Shown here: positions 25,355 through 32,448 of the stretch, piece by piece
Numbering within the stretch: position 1 is the stretch's first letter
Layout of the letters: every line of letters starts with the position of its first letter
Origin: Delftia tsuruhatensis NBRC 16741
Lineage (GTDB): Bacteria; Pseudomonadota; Gammaproteobacteria; Burkholderiales; Burkholderiaceae_C
NCBI RefSeq assembly: GCF_001571325.1
Contig: NZ_BCTO01000071.1
Coordinates: forward strand, 1-45,684
DNA: 45,684 nt
Direction of reading: 5' to 3'
The notes under the pieces: model-generated
Told to the model about the DNA's origin: nothing
Seen by the model: only the letters and a program-made list of their open reading frames with translations
Databases searched by the model: none
Position numbers and translations under genes: made by a program

Positions 25355-25816
25355 TCAGGCAGCCCGCCGCTGCTGGCCCTGATGGCTCTGGTGCCGGCCT
25401 GCATGGGCGCCGTAAGCTCCGTAGGCGCCGTGGGCACCATGAGCGTGCGAATGCGCGTGGGGCTGCAGCTTGCCGTGCGGCAGGCTGGCCAGGCGCTGGA
25501 ACATGCGGCGGCAGTAGCCGCGTATGCCCAGGCATTTGTTGATCTCATCCACCGGCAGGGGCCCGGAGACCACGACGATGCTGTCGGCCTGGTCCCAGTC
25601 GCCGGCCGCGCGCAGCCGCCTGCGCGTGCACAGCGCCCAGGCATGGATGCGCGTGGGCGAGCCATGCTCATGGACCTGGCCCGTGACCAGGTCGAAGGCA
25701 ATGGCCACCAGCTCGGTCCTGAGCCGGCAGCGGCGCTCGCCCGTGATGGCACTGGGCGTCTCGCGCATGTCGTACAGGCAGTAACTGCCGGCCTTGAGCT
25801 GGTATTGCAAATCCAT
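25355..25816 (-). CDS. Uncharacterised protein with His/Gly/Ala-rich tail
   Basis: The 153-residue product starts at the ATG ending at 25816, supported by a GGAGG 7 bases before it. Residues 1-115 are an ordinary globular sequence (MDLQYQLKAGSYCLYDMRE, then GDWDQADSIVVVSGPLPVDE) that I do not recognise. The last 35 or so residues are low complexity: PHAHSHAHGAHG, AYGAYGAHAG, HQSHQG. The repeated HGA/YGA units are encoded by a short tandem DNA repeat. The tail may bind nickel, zinc or copper, or be a slippage-prone extension. Function unknown. Confidence 0.65.
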   Translation of the reverse strand: MDLQYQLKAGSYCLYDMRETPSAITGERRCRLRTELVAIAFDLVTGQVHEHGSPTRIHAWALCTRRRLRAAGDWDQADSIVVVSGPLPVDEINKCLGIRGYCRRMFQRLASLPHGKLQPHAHSHAHGAHGAYGAYGAHAGRHQSHQGQQRRAA

Positions 25817-25982
25817 GGCGGACCTCCGCGGTTCGTTCTGGGGCGGGTTCCGGGCCTGCCTGCAAAGGCCCGGGGCATCGGCGCATTCTGACGCATGGCC
25901 CCGGCCGCTGGCAATGCAGCCAGCGGGGCGGGGCTTCCCCGCGAAGGGCAAGCGGCAAAGCGTGCCCGCGAGGGCCGGCCTT

Positions 25983-27203
25983 CTAGAAGTCCAGAAGGCT
26001 GAAGCCCACGCTGAGCACGGTGCGCTTGTAGTTGTAATCGATCAGGCTGTCACCGTATCCGCTGAAAAGCTGGACATGCAGGCGCAAATTGCTCTTGCCA
26101 CCGTTCCATCCTTCGCCTAGGGTGCGCAGCCATTCGACGCGGCCGGAGCCGCGGCCCTGGCCCAGCGAGCCGCGCGCAGTGAAGCCCAGATAGTTCTGCG
26201 CATTGACGTTCCAGCCCAGTTTCACCTCGCCCCGGCCTATGTAGTCCTGGATGCGCGGGTTGTCGTCGTGCTCGGCGCTTTCGCGGATGCGCTGCCAGGC
26301 TTTGGCGTGCAGCTGCCAGCGGTTGTCCAGCTCGAAGCCGGTCATCAGATACCAGCGGTTCCAGCTGCGCGACAGCGGATCGCTCTGGCCGTTGGACTGG
26401 TGCACCAAGCCCACGCCGCTGTAGCGCCAGCGCCAGCCGAAGGGCAGCCGGGCATCGGTGGGGTAGACGTAGAAGATCTCGGGCTCGTGGTCCGTGTTGC
26501 GGAAGGGCCGCGAGATGGCGGGGCTGAACAGCTGCCAGTACGACTGCTGGGTGTAGCCGACCCACAGCGAGTCCTTGCCCGCCGAGGTGCTGCCGGTCAG
26601 CAGGCCCTGGGCGACCTTGGTGCGCACGGACAGCTGCACGCGCATTTCCTCGGTCTTGTAGGGCTGCGACTGCGCAGGGTCCTTGCCGGGCGTGGTGGGC
26701 TGCCGGTTGACATGGTCGGCCGTCACCACGGACACGGACATGGGCCGATAGCCGCGGAAGCTGAAGGTACCGCAGTCGCTGCCCGGTTCCAGCTCGTAGT
26801 AGCGCGACAGCTCGCTGTAGCGCGGGTCGCGGCAGCCGCCGTTGGTGGGGGTGGTGGGCAGCGCCAGGCCCTGGCCGCTGTCGGCCGTCACCACGGGGGC
26901 GGGCGTGGGCAGGGCGCCAGGATCGGCTGCGGCGCTGGCGGCCGGAGCACTCCAGCCGGTGGCCGGCGGCGCGGTCAGCGGTTGCTGCTGCTGTGCCCAG
27001 GTGTCGAAGCAGGCCAGGCGAGACTGGTTGTCCGTGGTGGCGGCGCACTGGCGCCAGGCGTCCTCGGACAGGGGGCGGGGCGCGGTCTGCGCCTGGGCGC
27101 CGAGCCAGGGCGTGGCGCCCAGGCCCATGGCCAGGGCCCACTGCAGGGGTGTCGGCGTGCGGCTTGGGCGCTTGCGGCGATCCAGGTGTGGAGGATTCGT
27201 CAT
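25983..27203 (-). CDS. pldA: Outer membrane phospholipase A (OMPLA)
   Basis: The 406-residue precursor has a signal-like N-terminus (residues about 20-39, cleavage after AQA) and a periplasmic Cys-containing extension rich in Gln, Ala and Pro up to about 120. A 12-stranded beta-barrel then ends in the aromatic GFSLLDF. The catalytic triad of PldA is visible in GLVHQSNGQSDPLSRSWNR (His, Ser two residues later, and the Asn in SWNR). It hydrolyses phospholipids that reach the outer leaflet, with calcium-dependent dimerisation, producing the lysophospholipids that LplT/PlsC-type proteins can recycle. It is the last gene of a rep-lipoprotein-pldA run on the minus strand. Confidence 0.93.
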   Translation of the reverse strand: MTNPPHLDRRKRPSRTPTPLQWALAMGLGATPWLGAQAQTAPRPLSEDAWRQCAATTDNQSRLACFDTWAQQQQPLTAPPATGWSAPAASAAADPGALPTPAPVVTADSGQGLALPTTPTNGGCRDPRYSELSRYYELEPGSDCGTFSFRGYRPMSVSVVTADHVNRQPTTPGKDPAQSQPYKTEEMRVQLSVRTKVAQGLLTGSTSAGKDSLWVGYTQQSYWQLFSPAISRPFRNTDHEPEIFYVYPTDARLPFGWRWRYSGVGLVHQSNGQSDPLSRSWNRWYLMTGFELDNRWQLHAKAWQRIRESAEHDDNPRIQDYIGRGEVKLGWNVNAQNYLGFTARGSLGQGRGSGRVEWLRTLGEGWNGGKSNLRLHVQLFSGYGDSLIDYNYKRTVLSVGFSLLDF

Positions 27204-27291
27204 GGCAGGGGTCCGGTGATGGAAGGAGCGAAGAGTAAGGGGTAATGAGTGAAGAGGCAGCAGGGGGCTCGTGTGCAGGCTCGGGGGCCGG

Positions 27292-27786
27292 TCAGGGCGC
27301 GAGCTTGCGCAGCACGAAGGGCCGGGGCGCGGCATCCTCGCCTTCGAGGTAGTTGCCGCGGATCTCGCGGGCGCAGCTGCCTTCGACGACATCGCCCAGC
27401 CAGGTGGCGGTGATGCGCTTGCCGTCGGCGCTTTCTTCCAGCGTGATGTGGTCATCGGCCACGTCGCCGACCATGGGCCGGGTGTCTGCGCCGCGCGCGA
27501 TCGTGCCCTTGACGTTGCCCTTCCACTGGGGGTGCGGTCCCAGCTGCAGGCGCACGGGCTGGGCCTGGCCTTCGACCGTGCCGGTCCATTCGCCCTGCAG
27601 CTGGCTGTCCTTCATTTCCTCGCCCTCGGGGCATGAGAGAGGGGACTGTGCGGAGGCTGTGCGGGCGGCCTTGGGTGCGGCCTTGGCCTGGGCGGTGGCC
27701 TGGGCAGTGGGCTGCAAGGCGGTGCTGGAGCAGGCGGCGGTCACGGCCACCAGCGCCAGGCTGAGAACGGGGCGGTAAAAACGCAT
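27292..27786 (-). CDS. Small putative lipoprotein
   Basis: In this 164-residue protein a hydrophobic signal ends at Cys19 (VAVTAACSS, a slightly non-canonical lipobox), followed by an Ala/Gln/Lys-rich linker. A small globular domain then runs from about 50 (CPEGEEMKDSQLQGEWTGTV onward) and looks like a lipocalin or META-type beta domain (LQGEWTGTV, KRITATWLGDVVEG). Two Cys in the mature part could pair. It lies 18 bases after the rep stop and 88 bases before pldA, and is probably cotranscribed with them. It acts in the envelope. Function unknown. Confidence 0.7.
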   Translation of the reverse strand: MRFYRPVLSLALVAVTAACSSTALQPTAQATAQAKAAPKAARTASAQSPLSCPEGEEMKDSQLQGEWTGTVEGQAQPVRLQLGPHPQWKGNVKGTIARGADTRPMVGDVADDHITLEESADGKRITATWLGDVVEGSCAREIRGNYLEGEDAAPRPFVLRKLAP

Positions 27787-27804
27787 GCGGTGTCTTTCGG
27801 GGAA

Positions 27805-29874
27805 TCAGGAGTCGGCGGGCGTGGACTGCTGTGCCTTGAGCGCGAACTCGGCGCGCAGCTGGCGCAGCTTCTCGCGCGGGTCTTCGCGCGAGGTGGCGGC
27901 GTCCAGGCCCATTTCCTTGATGAAGCGGCTGGGCAGGGTGGAGACCATCTCGCGGCCCTTCTTGCGGCGCTTGGTCCAGCTCACGGCCAGCGATCGCCGG
28001 GCGCGCGTGATGCCCACGTACATGAGGCGGCGCTCTTCCTGCAGGCGCTGGGCCGTCTCGTCGCTGACCTTTTGCTGGCGGCCATCGTCGTCGTCGAGCT
28101 TGAAGGGCAGCATGCCCTCGGTCACGCCGACCAGCATCACATGCGGCCACTCCAGGCCCTTGGAGGCGTGCAGCGTGGACAGGATGACCATGTCCTGCTC
28201 CTTCTCGCGCTCGCTGATGGTGGACAGCAGGGCGATGTTGCGCGCCACCTCCAGCAGGCTCTTGACCTCGGTGTGCGTGGTCGTTCCCGCCGCATCCTCG
28301 ATCTGGCCGCCGGCGCGCTGGGCCATCCAGTCGCAGAACTCCAGCACGTTGCTCCAGCGCGCGGCGGCCACCGATTCGCTGTCCTCGCTGTCATAGAGGT
28401 ACTGCTCGTAGCCGATCTCCTTGAGCCAGTCGAGCATGAAGCCGCGCGACTGCTCGGCGCCCAGCGTGTGGCGGGCGCGGTATTCGAGGTCGTTGATGTA
28501 GCGGCCGAACTCCAGCAGGCTGTCATGCGCCTTCTTGGGCAGGGCCGCTTCCAGCATGTGCGCGAACAGGGCGCCGAACATGCTGAGCTTGTGCTGCGAG
28601 GAAAACTCGCCCAGCTTGCCCAGCGTGGTGTGGCCTATGCCGCGCTTGGGCGTGCCGATGGCGCGCAGGAAGGCGGGGTCGTCGTCGTTGTTGATCCACA
28701 GCCGGAACCAGGCGCACAGGTCCTTGATCTCGGCGCGGTCGAAGAAGCTGGTGCCGCCCGAGACCTTGTAGGGAATGTTGGCCTTGCGCAAGGCCTTCTC
28801 GAAGGGCTTGGCCTGGTGGTTGGCGCGGTAGAGGATGGCGAAATCCTTCCAGTCCGGCGGCGGGTTGCTGGCCGCGCGCAGGCTCTGGATGCGGGCCACG
28901 GCGCGCTCGGCCTCGTGCTCCTCGGTGTCGCAGTCCACGATGCGCACGGGCTCGCCTTCGCCCAGCTCCGAGAACAGCGTCTTCGGATAGAGCTTGGGGT
29001 TGGGCTGGATCACGTTGTTGGCCGCACGCAGGATGGCCGAGGTGGAGCGGTAGTTCTGCTCCAGCTTGATCACCTTGAGCTGCGGGAACTCCACCGGCAG
29101 CTTCTTGAGGTTGTCCAGCGTGGCGCCGCGCCAGCCGTAGATGCTCTGGTCGTCGTCGCCCACGGCCGTGAAGTGGGCCCGGCTGCCCACCAGCAGCTTG
29201 AGCAGCTCGTACTGCGTGGCGTTGGTGTCCTGGTATTCGTCCACCAGCACATGGCCCAGCAGGCGCTGCCATTTCTCGCGCACCTCGGCGTGGTTCTTGA
29301 GCAGGCGCATGGGCATGCCGATCAGGTCGTCGAAGTCCACGCTCTGGTAGGCGGTCAGGCGCTCTTCGTAGCGCTGCATGATCAGCGCCGTGCTGCGTTC
29401 GTTGTCGTCCTGGGCCATGGCCAGGGCCTTGCGGCTGTCCCAGCCGGCGTTCTTCCAGTTGCTGATGGTCCATTGCCACTGGCGCGCCGTGGCCAGGTCG
29501 GTGGTGCCGCCCGAGCAGTCCTTGAGGATGCCCGTCACGTCGTCGGCATCCAGGATGCTGAACTGGGGCTTGAGGCCCAGCACATGGCCGTCCTCGCGCA
29601 CCATGCGCACGCCCAGGGCGTGGAAGGTGCAGACCAGCACATCCTTGGCCTGTCGGCCGATGAGGCCGGCCGCGCGCTCGCGCATTTCGGCCGCTGCCTT
29701 GTTGGTGAAGGTGATGGCTGCGATGCGCCGTGGCGCCATGCCCGTCTCGATCAGGCGTCCGATCTTGTGCGTGATCACGCGTGTCTTGCCCGAGCCCGCG
29801 CCGGCCAGGACCAGGCAGGGGCCTTCGGTGTAGTGGACGGCCTGGAGCTGGGCCAGATTGAGTCCTGCGGACAT
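27805..29874 (-). CDS. rep: ATP-dependent DNA helicase Rep (UvrD/PcrA superfamily 1)
   Basis: The 689-residue protein starts at the ATG ending at 29874 (MSAGLNLAQLQAV, the usual Rep start). All SF1A helicase motifs are in order: Q-motif LNLAQLQAV, Walker A AGAGSGKTRVI, Ia ITFTNKAAAEM, II VDEYQDTN, III GDDDQSIYGWRGA, IV LEQNYRSTSAIL, V LSTLHASKGLEW and VI MYVGITRARRSL. It unwinds DNA 3' to 5' and helps forks pass bound proteins. Length matches Rep (about 670 residues). The 3' neighbours are envelope genes, so any shared transcription is probably only positional. Confidence 0.95.
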   Translation of the reverse strand: MSAGLNLAQLQAVHYTEGPCLVLAGAGSGKTRVITHKIGRLIETGMAPRRIAAITFTNKAAAEMRERAAGLIGRQAKDVLVCTFHALGVRMVREDGHVLGLKPQFSILDADDVTGILKDCSGGTTDLATARQWQWTISNWKNAGWDSRKALAMAQDDNERSTALIMQRYEERLTAYQSVDFDDLIGMPMRLLKNHAEVREKWQRLLGHVLVDEYQDTNATQYELLKLLVGSRAHFTAVGDDDQSIYGWRGATLDNLKKLPVEFPQLKVIKLEQNYRSTSAILRAANNVIQPNPKLYPKTLFSELGEGEPVRIVDCDTEEHEAERAVARIQSLRAASNPPPDWKDFAILYRANHQAKPFEKALRKANIPYKVSGGTSFFDRAEIKDLCAWFRLWINNDDDPAFLRAIGTPKRGIGHTTLGKLGEFSSQHKLSMFGALFAHMLEAALPKKAHDSLLEFGRYINDLEYRARHTLGAEQSRGFMLDWLKEIGYEQYLYDSEDSESVAAARWSNVLEFCDWMAQRAGGQIEDAAGTTTHTEVKSLLEVARNIALLSTISEREKEQDMVILSTLHASKGLEWPHVMLVGVTEGMLPFKLDDDDGRQQKVSDETAQRLQEERRLMYVGITRARRSLAVSWTKRRKKGREMVSTLPSRFIKEMGLDAATSREDPREKLRQLRAEFALKAQQSTPADS

Positions 29875-30155
29875 GGGTGCGTTGCGCGGGGAAAGGCGTG
29901 GAAGTGAGGGAAGCGGGAGCATACCGCTTCGGGGGTCGGGGCCGTCCGGGCAGGTGTAAGCACCCTTGGAATTCGGCGACAAATCTCGCGACCCGCGGGG
30001 AGCTGTCTGTGGCTGTACAGCCACCGATAGAAAAGTTCACATTGATGGGTGTGATCGTTGAGCGAAAACTATCGAAAATATCAGCGCTCGCCTATATTTG
30101 CTCCAGGCGACCTCGATCTGTTCATTTCCCGCTGCTATCCGGGGAGGCGTTGAAG
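29875..30155. promoter_or_regulatory. Divergent promoter region of rep and the GTPase/roadblock operon
   Basis: The 281 bases hold an unusually AT-rich core at about 30030-30130. It contains two direct copies of CGAAAA (30063-30068 and 30073-30078), a -10-like TATATT at 30093-30098 and a perfect 16-base palindrome at 30009-30024. An in-frame ATG at 30045 exists, but the AT-rich sequence after it looks like promoter rather than coding DNA. Confidence 0.45.
30009..30024. promoter_or_regulatory. Perfect 16-bp palindrome GTGGCTGTACAGCCAC
   Basis: It is exactly self-complementary and is placed about 150 bases before the first gene of the GTPase/roadblock operon, so it is a candidate operator. The half-site spacing does not fit the LexA box (CTGT-N8-ACAG). 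Confidence 0.45.
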
Positions 30156-30914
30156 TTGGCTCGCACTACCGATGAGATTGGCCTGGCTGCCGAGCTGTGG
30201 TCGCCGCTGCTCAAGCAGCGTTTTGAGACATTGTTTGCCGTGGCGTCCCGCAAGTCGCTGCGCGGCTGGCGGCAGGTGCCCCTGGTCAGCGCCCAGGTGC
30301 TGGTGGTGGACGGCAGCCTGCCCGTGCCCGAGGCGGCCGGATGGCTGCCTTGCGTGGTCTATGTGGGCGGTGTGCCCCAGGGGCAGCACCTGGAACGCAC
30401 GCCCCAGCGCCTGGCCACCTATCTGGATCTGGATTTCACGCTCTCCGACCTGATCGACATGCTGGACCGGGCCGCCGTCTTTCTCATGGACTGGACGGTG
30501 CGCCAGCAGGTGGCGTCCTCGCAGACCCTGGTGCGCGCCCTGGATGACCTTCGGCAGCAGGCTGAGGGCTGCCGCTATCAATTCCGGCTCAAGGCATGGG
30601 TGGCGCTGCCCGCGCCCTGGAACAGTGCCGAATCCCTGCGGGCCCTGGCCATGCTGTGCCGTGGCCCGATGGATGTGGCCACACTGTGCGAGCACAGCGG
30701 CATGGAGCCTGCCGCCGTGGCCGAACTGCTGCGCCACCCCCGGCTGCGCGGCACGCTCGATTGCAGCCTGAGGCCGGCCCGTGCGGACGATCCAACGCCG
30801 CTGGGCGGCCACCGCGCGCAGGCGCACGGGGCTGCCACTGTCGTGGCGCCAGGCCTGTCGCGCCAGTGGGTGCAGCGGCTGACCGGCTGGATACGCCGCG
30901 GAGGGCAGGCATGA
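30156..30914 (+). CDS. Uncharacterised winged-helix-like protein heading the GTPase/roadblock operon
   Basis: I assign the start to the TTG at 30156 because a GGGGAGG lies exactly 8 bases upstream. The only upstream ATG (30045) has no such site and lies in promoter-like DNA. The product has 252 residues. The N-terminal part (about 30-125, with AQVLVVDGSLP, PCVVYVGG and YLDLDFTLSDLIDMLDRA) is reminiscent of a degenerate receiver-like alpha/beta fold. A region at about 160-205 (LRALAMLCRGPMDVATLCEH, then MEPAAVAELLRHP) looks like a winged HTH, similar in idea to the DUF742 protein of actinobacterial conservons. It is joined to the GTPase gene by ATGA. Function unknown; probably an effector or regulator of the GTPase. 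Confidence 0.6.
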   Translation: MARTTDEIGLAAELWSPLLKQRFETLFAVASRKSLRGWRQVPLVSAQVLVVDGSLPVPEAAGWLPCVVYVGGVPQGQHLERTPQRLATYLDLDFTLSDLIDMLDRAAVFLMDWTVRQQVASSQTLVRALDDLRQQAEGCRYQFRLKAWVALPAPWNSAESLRALAMLCRGPMDVATLCEHSGMEPAAVAELLRHPRLRGTLDCSLRPARADDPTPLGGHRAQAHGAATVVAPGLSRQWVQRLTGWIRRGGQA

Positions 30915-31474
30915 GCATGTGGATGAGCGACCAGCCCGGTGCGGGACTGGTGCGGGTGAGCCTGATCGGCCCCATGGGCATCGGCAAGACCACGGCGCTG
31001 CGCAGCCTGTGCGGAGCGCTGATGGCCGCAACGGATGTGCCCAATCTCGACCGGGCCGCCCATTCCAAGGAGTTCACCACCGTGGGCGCGGAGTTCGGCG
31101 AGATCGACCTGGGCGAGGGAATGCGGCTGCAGCTGGTGGGCAGCCCGGGCCAGGACCGCTTCGACTTCGTGCGCCGCTGGGTGCTCAATGCTTCGGTGGG
31201 CGTGCTGCTGATGGTGGATGTGGGCGATGCCTCGGCGCCGGACTATGCCGCGCAGCTCCTGTCCGAGATCGCCACCCTGGAGGTCGAACCCCAGGTGCTG
31301 CTGCTCAGTTGCCGTGACGCCAGCGAACAACAGCAGGAGGCGTTCAGCACCGCCTTGGCCGATCGAGGTCGCGGTATAGTGCCCGTCATCCAGGCGGACC
31401 CCCGTGACCGGCAGCAGTTGCTGGATGCGCTGGGGGTGCTCGTTTCCTTGCTTTCCTTGCAAAGTCAGGCATGA
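30911..31474 (+). CDS. Ras-like small GTPase (CvnD/COG2229 type)
   Basis: The 187-residue protein starts at 30911 (GGAGGG upstream), overlapping the previous stop. The P-loop is GPMGIGKTT at residues 20-28. The switch-II region reads LVGSPGQDRFDF, matching the GTPGQDRF element of the conservon GTPase CvnD and its relatives, preceded by the switch-I-like TTVGAEFGEIDL. The base-specificity motif NKxD is not canonical; LLLSCRD occupies its place. The protein should cycle between GTP and GDP, with the two downstream roadblock proteins as candidate activators or partners, as MglB is for MglA. There is no membrane segment. It is translationally coupled on both sides by ATGA overlaps. Confidence 0.8.
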   Translation: MSMWMSDQPGAGLVRVSLIGPMGIGKTTALRSLCGALMAATDVPNLDRAAHSKEFTTVGAEFGEIDLGEGMRLQLVGSPGQDRFDFVRRWVLNASVGVLLMVDVGDASAPDYAAQLLSEIATLEVEPQVLLLSCRDASEQQQEAFSTALADRGRGIVPVIQADPRDRQQLLDALGVLVSLLSLQSQA

Positions 31475-31872
31475 AGACACCAACGCATCCCCAGATTTCC
31501 TCCACCGTGATCGAAGCTGGCCAAGTTGCACTCAATCGCGTGGTGGCGCCTCTCGAGGGCGTGCATATCGCCTTGCTGTGCACGCCCGATGGTTTCGAGA
31601 TCACGGCCCTGCGGGTCAAGAGCGAGCTGCCGACGGAGCGCCTGTCTGCCATGGCGGGCTCGCTGATGGCCATGGCAAAGGCCGTGGCCGCCGAGATAGG
31701 CCACAAGTCCTGCCACCGCCTGACCTTCGAGACCGAACTGGGTACCGTCCTTTTCCAGGCCGTGGGCGGCAGCCACCCGGCCATCCTGTGCATGGTGGTC
31801 GATCAAAGCGCCCTGCTGGGACGTGCGCTGTGGGCCGCGGGCGAAGTGGCCGGCGATCTGTCCCGTCTCTGA
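31471..31872 (+). CDS. Roadblock/LC7 domain protein 1
   Basis: The 133-residue protein starts at the ATG overlapping the GTPase stop. The fold pattern is the roadblock/LC7 domain over nearly its whole length: LEGVHIALLCTPDGFEITAL, a helix with ERLSAMAGSLMAMAKAVA, then LTFETELGTVLFQAVGG and AILCMVVDQSALLGRAL. Bacterial roadblock proteins form dimers that bind Ras-like GTPases, and MglB is a GTPase-activating protein. Being coupled directly to the GTPase gene, it is the most likely partner. There is no signal peptide. Confidence 0.8.
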   Translation: MKTPTHPQISSTVIEAGQVALNRVVAPLEGVHIALLCTPDGFEITALRVKSELPTERLSAMAGSLMAMAKAVAAEIGHKSCHRLTFETELGTVLFQAVGGSHPAILCMVVDQSALLGRALWAAGEVAGDLSRL

Positions 31873-31918
31873 CCCCCGTATCCGATTCAAGAGTTTTCTC
31901 CCCCGAGGAGCGGGCGCG

Positions 31919-31990
31919 ATGAGTCCATCGCATCGCCTGCCCTTGCTATTTGAAAGAGGTGGCATATGGCTTCGATACATGATTCTCTGA
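31919..31990 (+). CDS. Possible 23-residue small ORF overlapping the second roadblock start
   Basis: An ATG at 31919 has GAGGAG 8 bases upstream and reads MSPSHRLPLLFERGGIWLRY plus three residues to a TGA at 31988-31990. It overlaps the start of the second roadblock gene (31966) by 25 bases in another frame. It could couple or throttle translation of that gene, or be chance. No homology is known. Confidence 0.25.
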   Translation: MSPSHRLPLLFERGGIWLRYMIL

Positions 31991-32325
31991 ACGGCCTGCT
32001 GGGCATCGATGGCGCCCTGTGCGCAGCCCTGGTGGACAGCACCAGCGGCATGCTGATGGGCAGCGCGGGCTCCGGCCTCGACATGGAGCTGGCCGCCGCC
32101 GGCAACACGGAGGTGGTGCGCGCCAAGCTCAAGACCATGCGCATGCTCAAGCTGGACGATGCCATCGACGACATCCTGATCACCCTGACCCACCAGTACC
32201 ACGTCATCCGGCCCGTGGCCGCCCATGAAGGCGTGTTCTTCTACCTGGTGCTGGACAAGAGCCGCTCCAACCTGGCGCTGGCCCGCCGCAAGGTGCAGGA
32301 GATCGAAAAGGACCTGGCACTCTGA
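31966..32325 (+). CDS. Roadblock/LC7-like protein 2
   Basis: The 119-residue protein starts at 31966 with a GAGGTGG just upstream. The roadblock-like pattern is weaker but visible: LLGIDGALCAALVDSTSGML near the N-terminus, a Leu/Ala/Met-rich middle helix (VVRAKLKTMRMLKLDDAIDD), then DDILITLTHQYHVIRPV and GVFFYLVLDKSRSNLALAR. A charged helix (RRKVQEIEKDL) closes it. It is 93 bases after roadblock 1 and is followed at once by a strong terminator, so it is the last gene of the operon. It may form a heterodimer with roadblock 1 or act as a separate GTPase partner. Confidence 0.75.
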   Translation: MASIHDSLNGLLGIDGALCAALVDSTSGMLMGSAGSGLDMELAAAGNTEVVRAKLKTMRMLKLDDAIDDILITLTHQYHVIRPVAAHEGVFFYLVLDKSRSNLALARRKVQEIEKDLAL

Positions 32326-32349
32326 GAGCGCCCGCGCTCTTGCCGCCAG

Positions 32350-32382
32350 ACCTGCCGGAGACGGATTCCGGCAGGTTTTTTT
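32350..32382 (+). terminator. Strong rho-independent terminator of the GTPase/roadblock operon
   Basis: Perfect stem ACCTGCCGGA/TCCGGCAGGT around a 7-base loop, with a run of seven T, 24 bases after the stop at 32325. Confidence 0.93.
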
Positions 32383-32448
32383 CGCCCGCCGTCACCGGTG
32401 CGCCACGGGCGCGCAGCGTACGCGCCGGCTTGCTGCCAGAATCGCCGC

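Noticed and set aside
27790..29907. Open frame of 705 codons on the plus strand opposite rep
   Set aside because: It is exactly antisense to a helicase with every motif intact. The translation is His/Gln/Arg/Gly-rich low complexity, typical of GC-rich shadow frames.
30003..30020. Possible LexA (SOS) box in the rep/GTPase spacer
   Set aside because: CTGT and ACAG are present, but the available spacings are 0, 6 and 10 bases, not the required 8.
30045..30155. ATG at 30045 as start of the first GTPase-operon gene
   Set aside because: It has no Shine-Dalgarno sequence, and the following bases are AT-rich promoter-like DNA. The TTG at 30156 has GGGGAGG at ideal distance.
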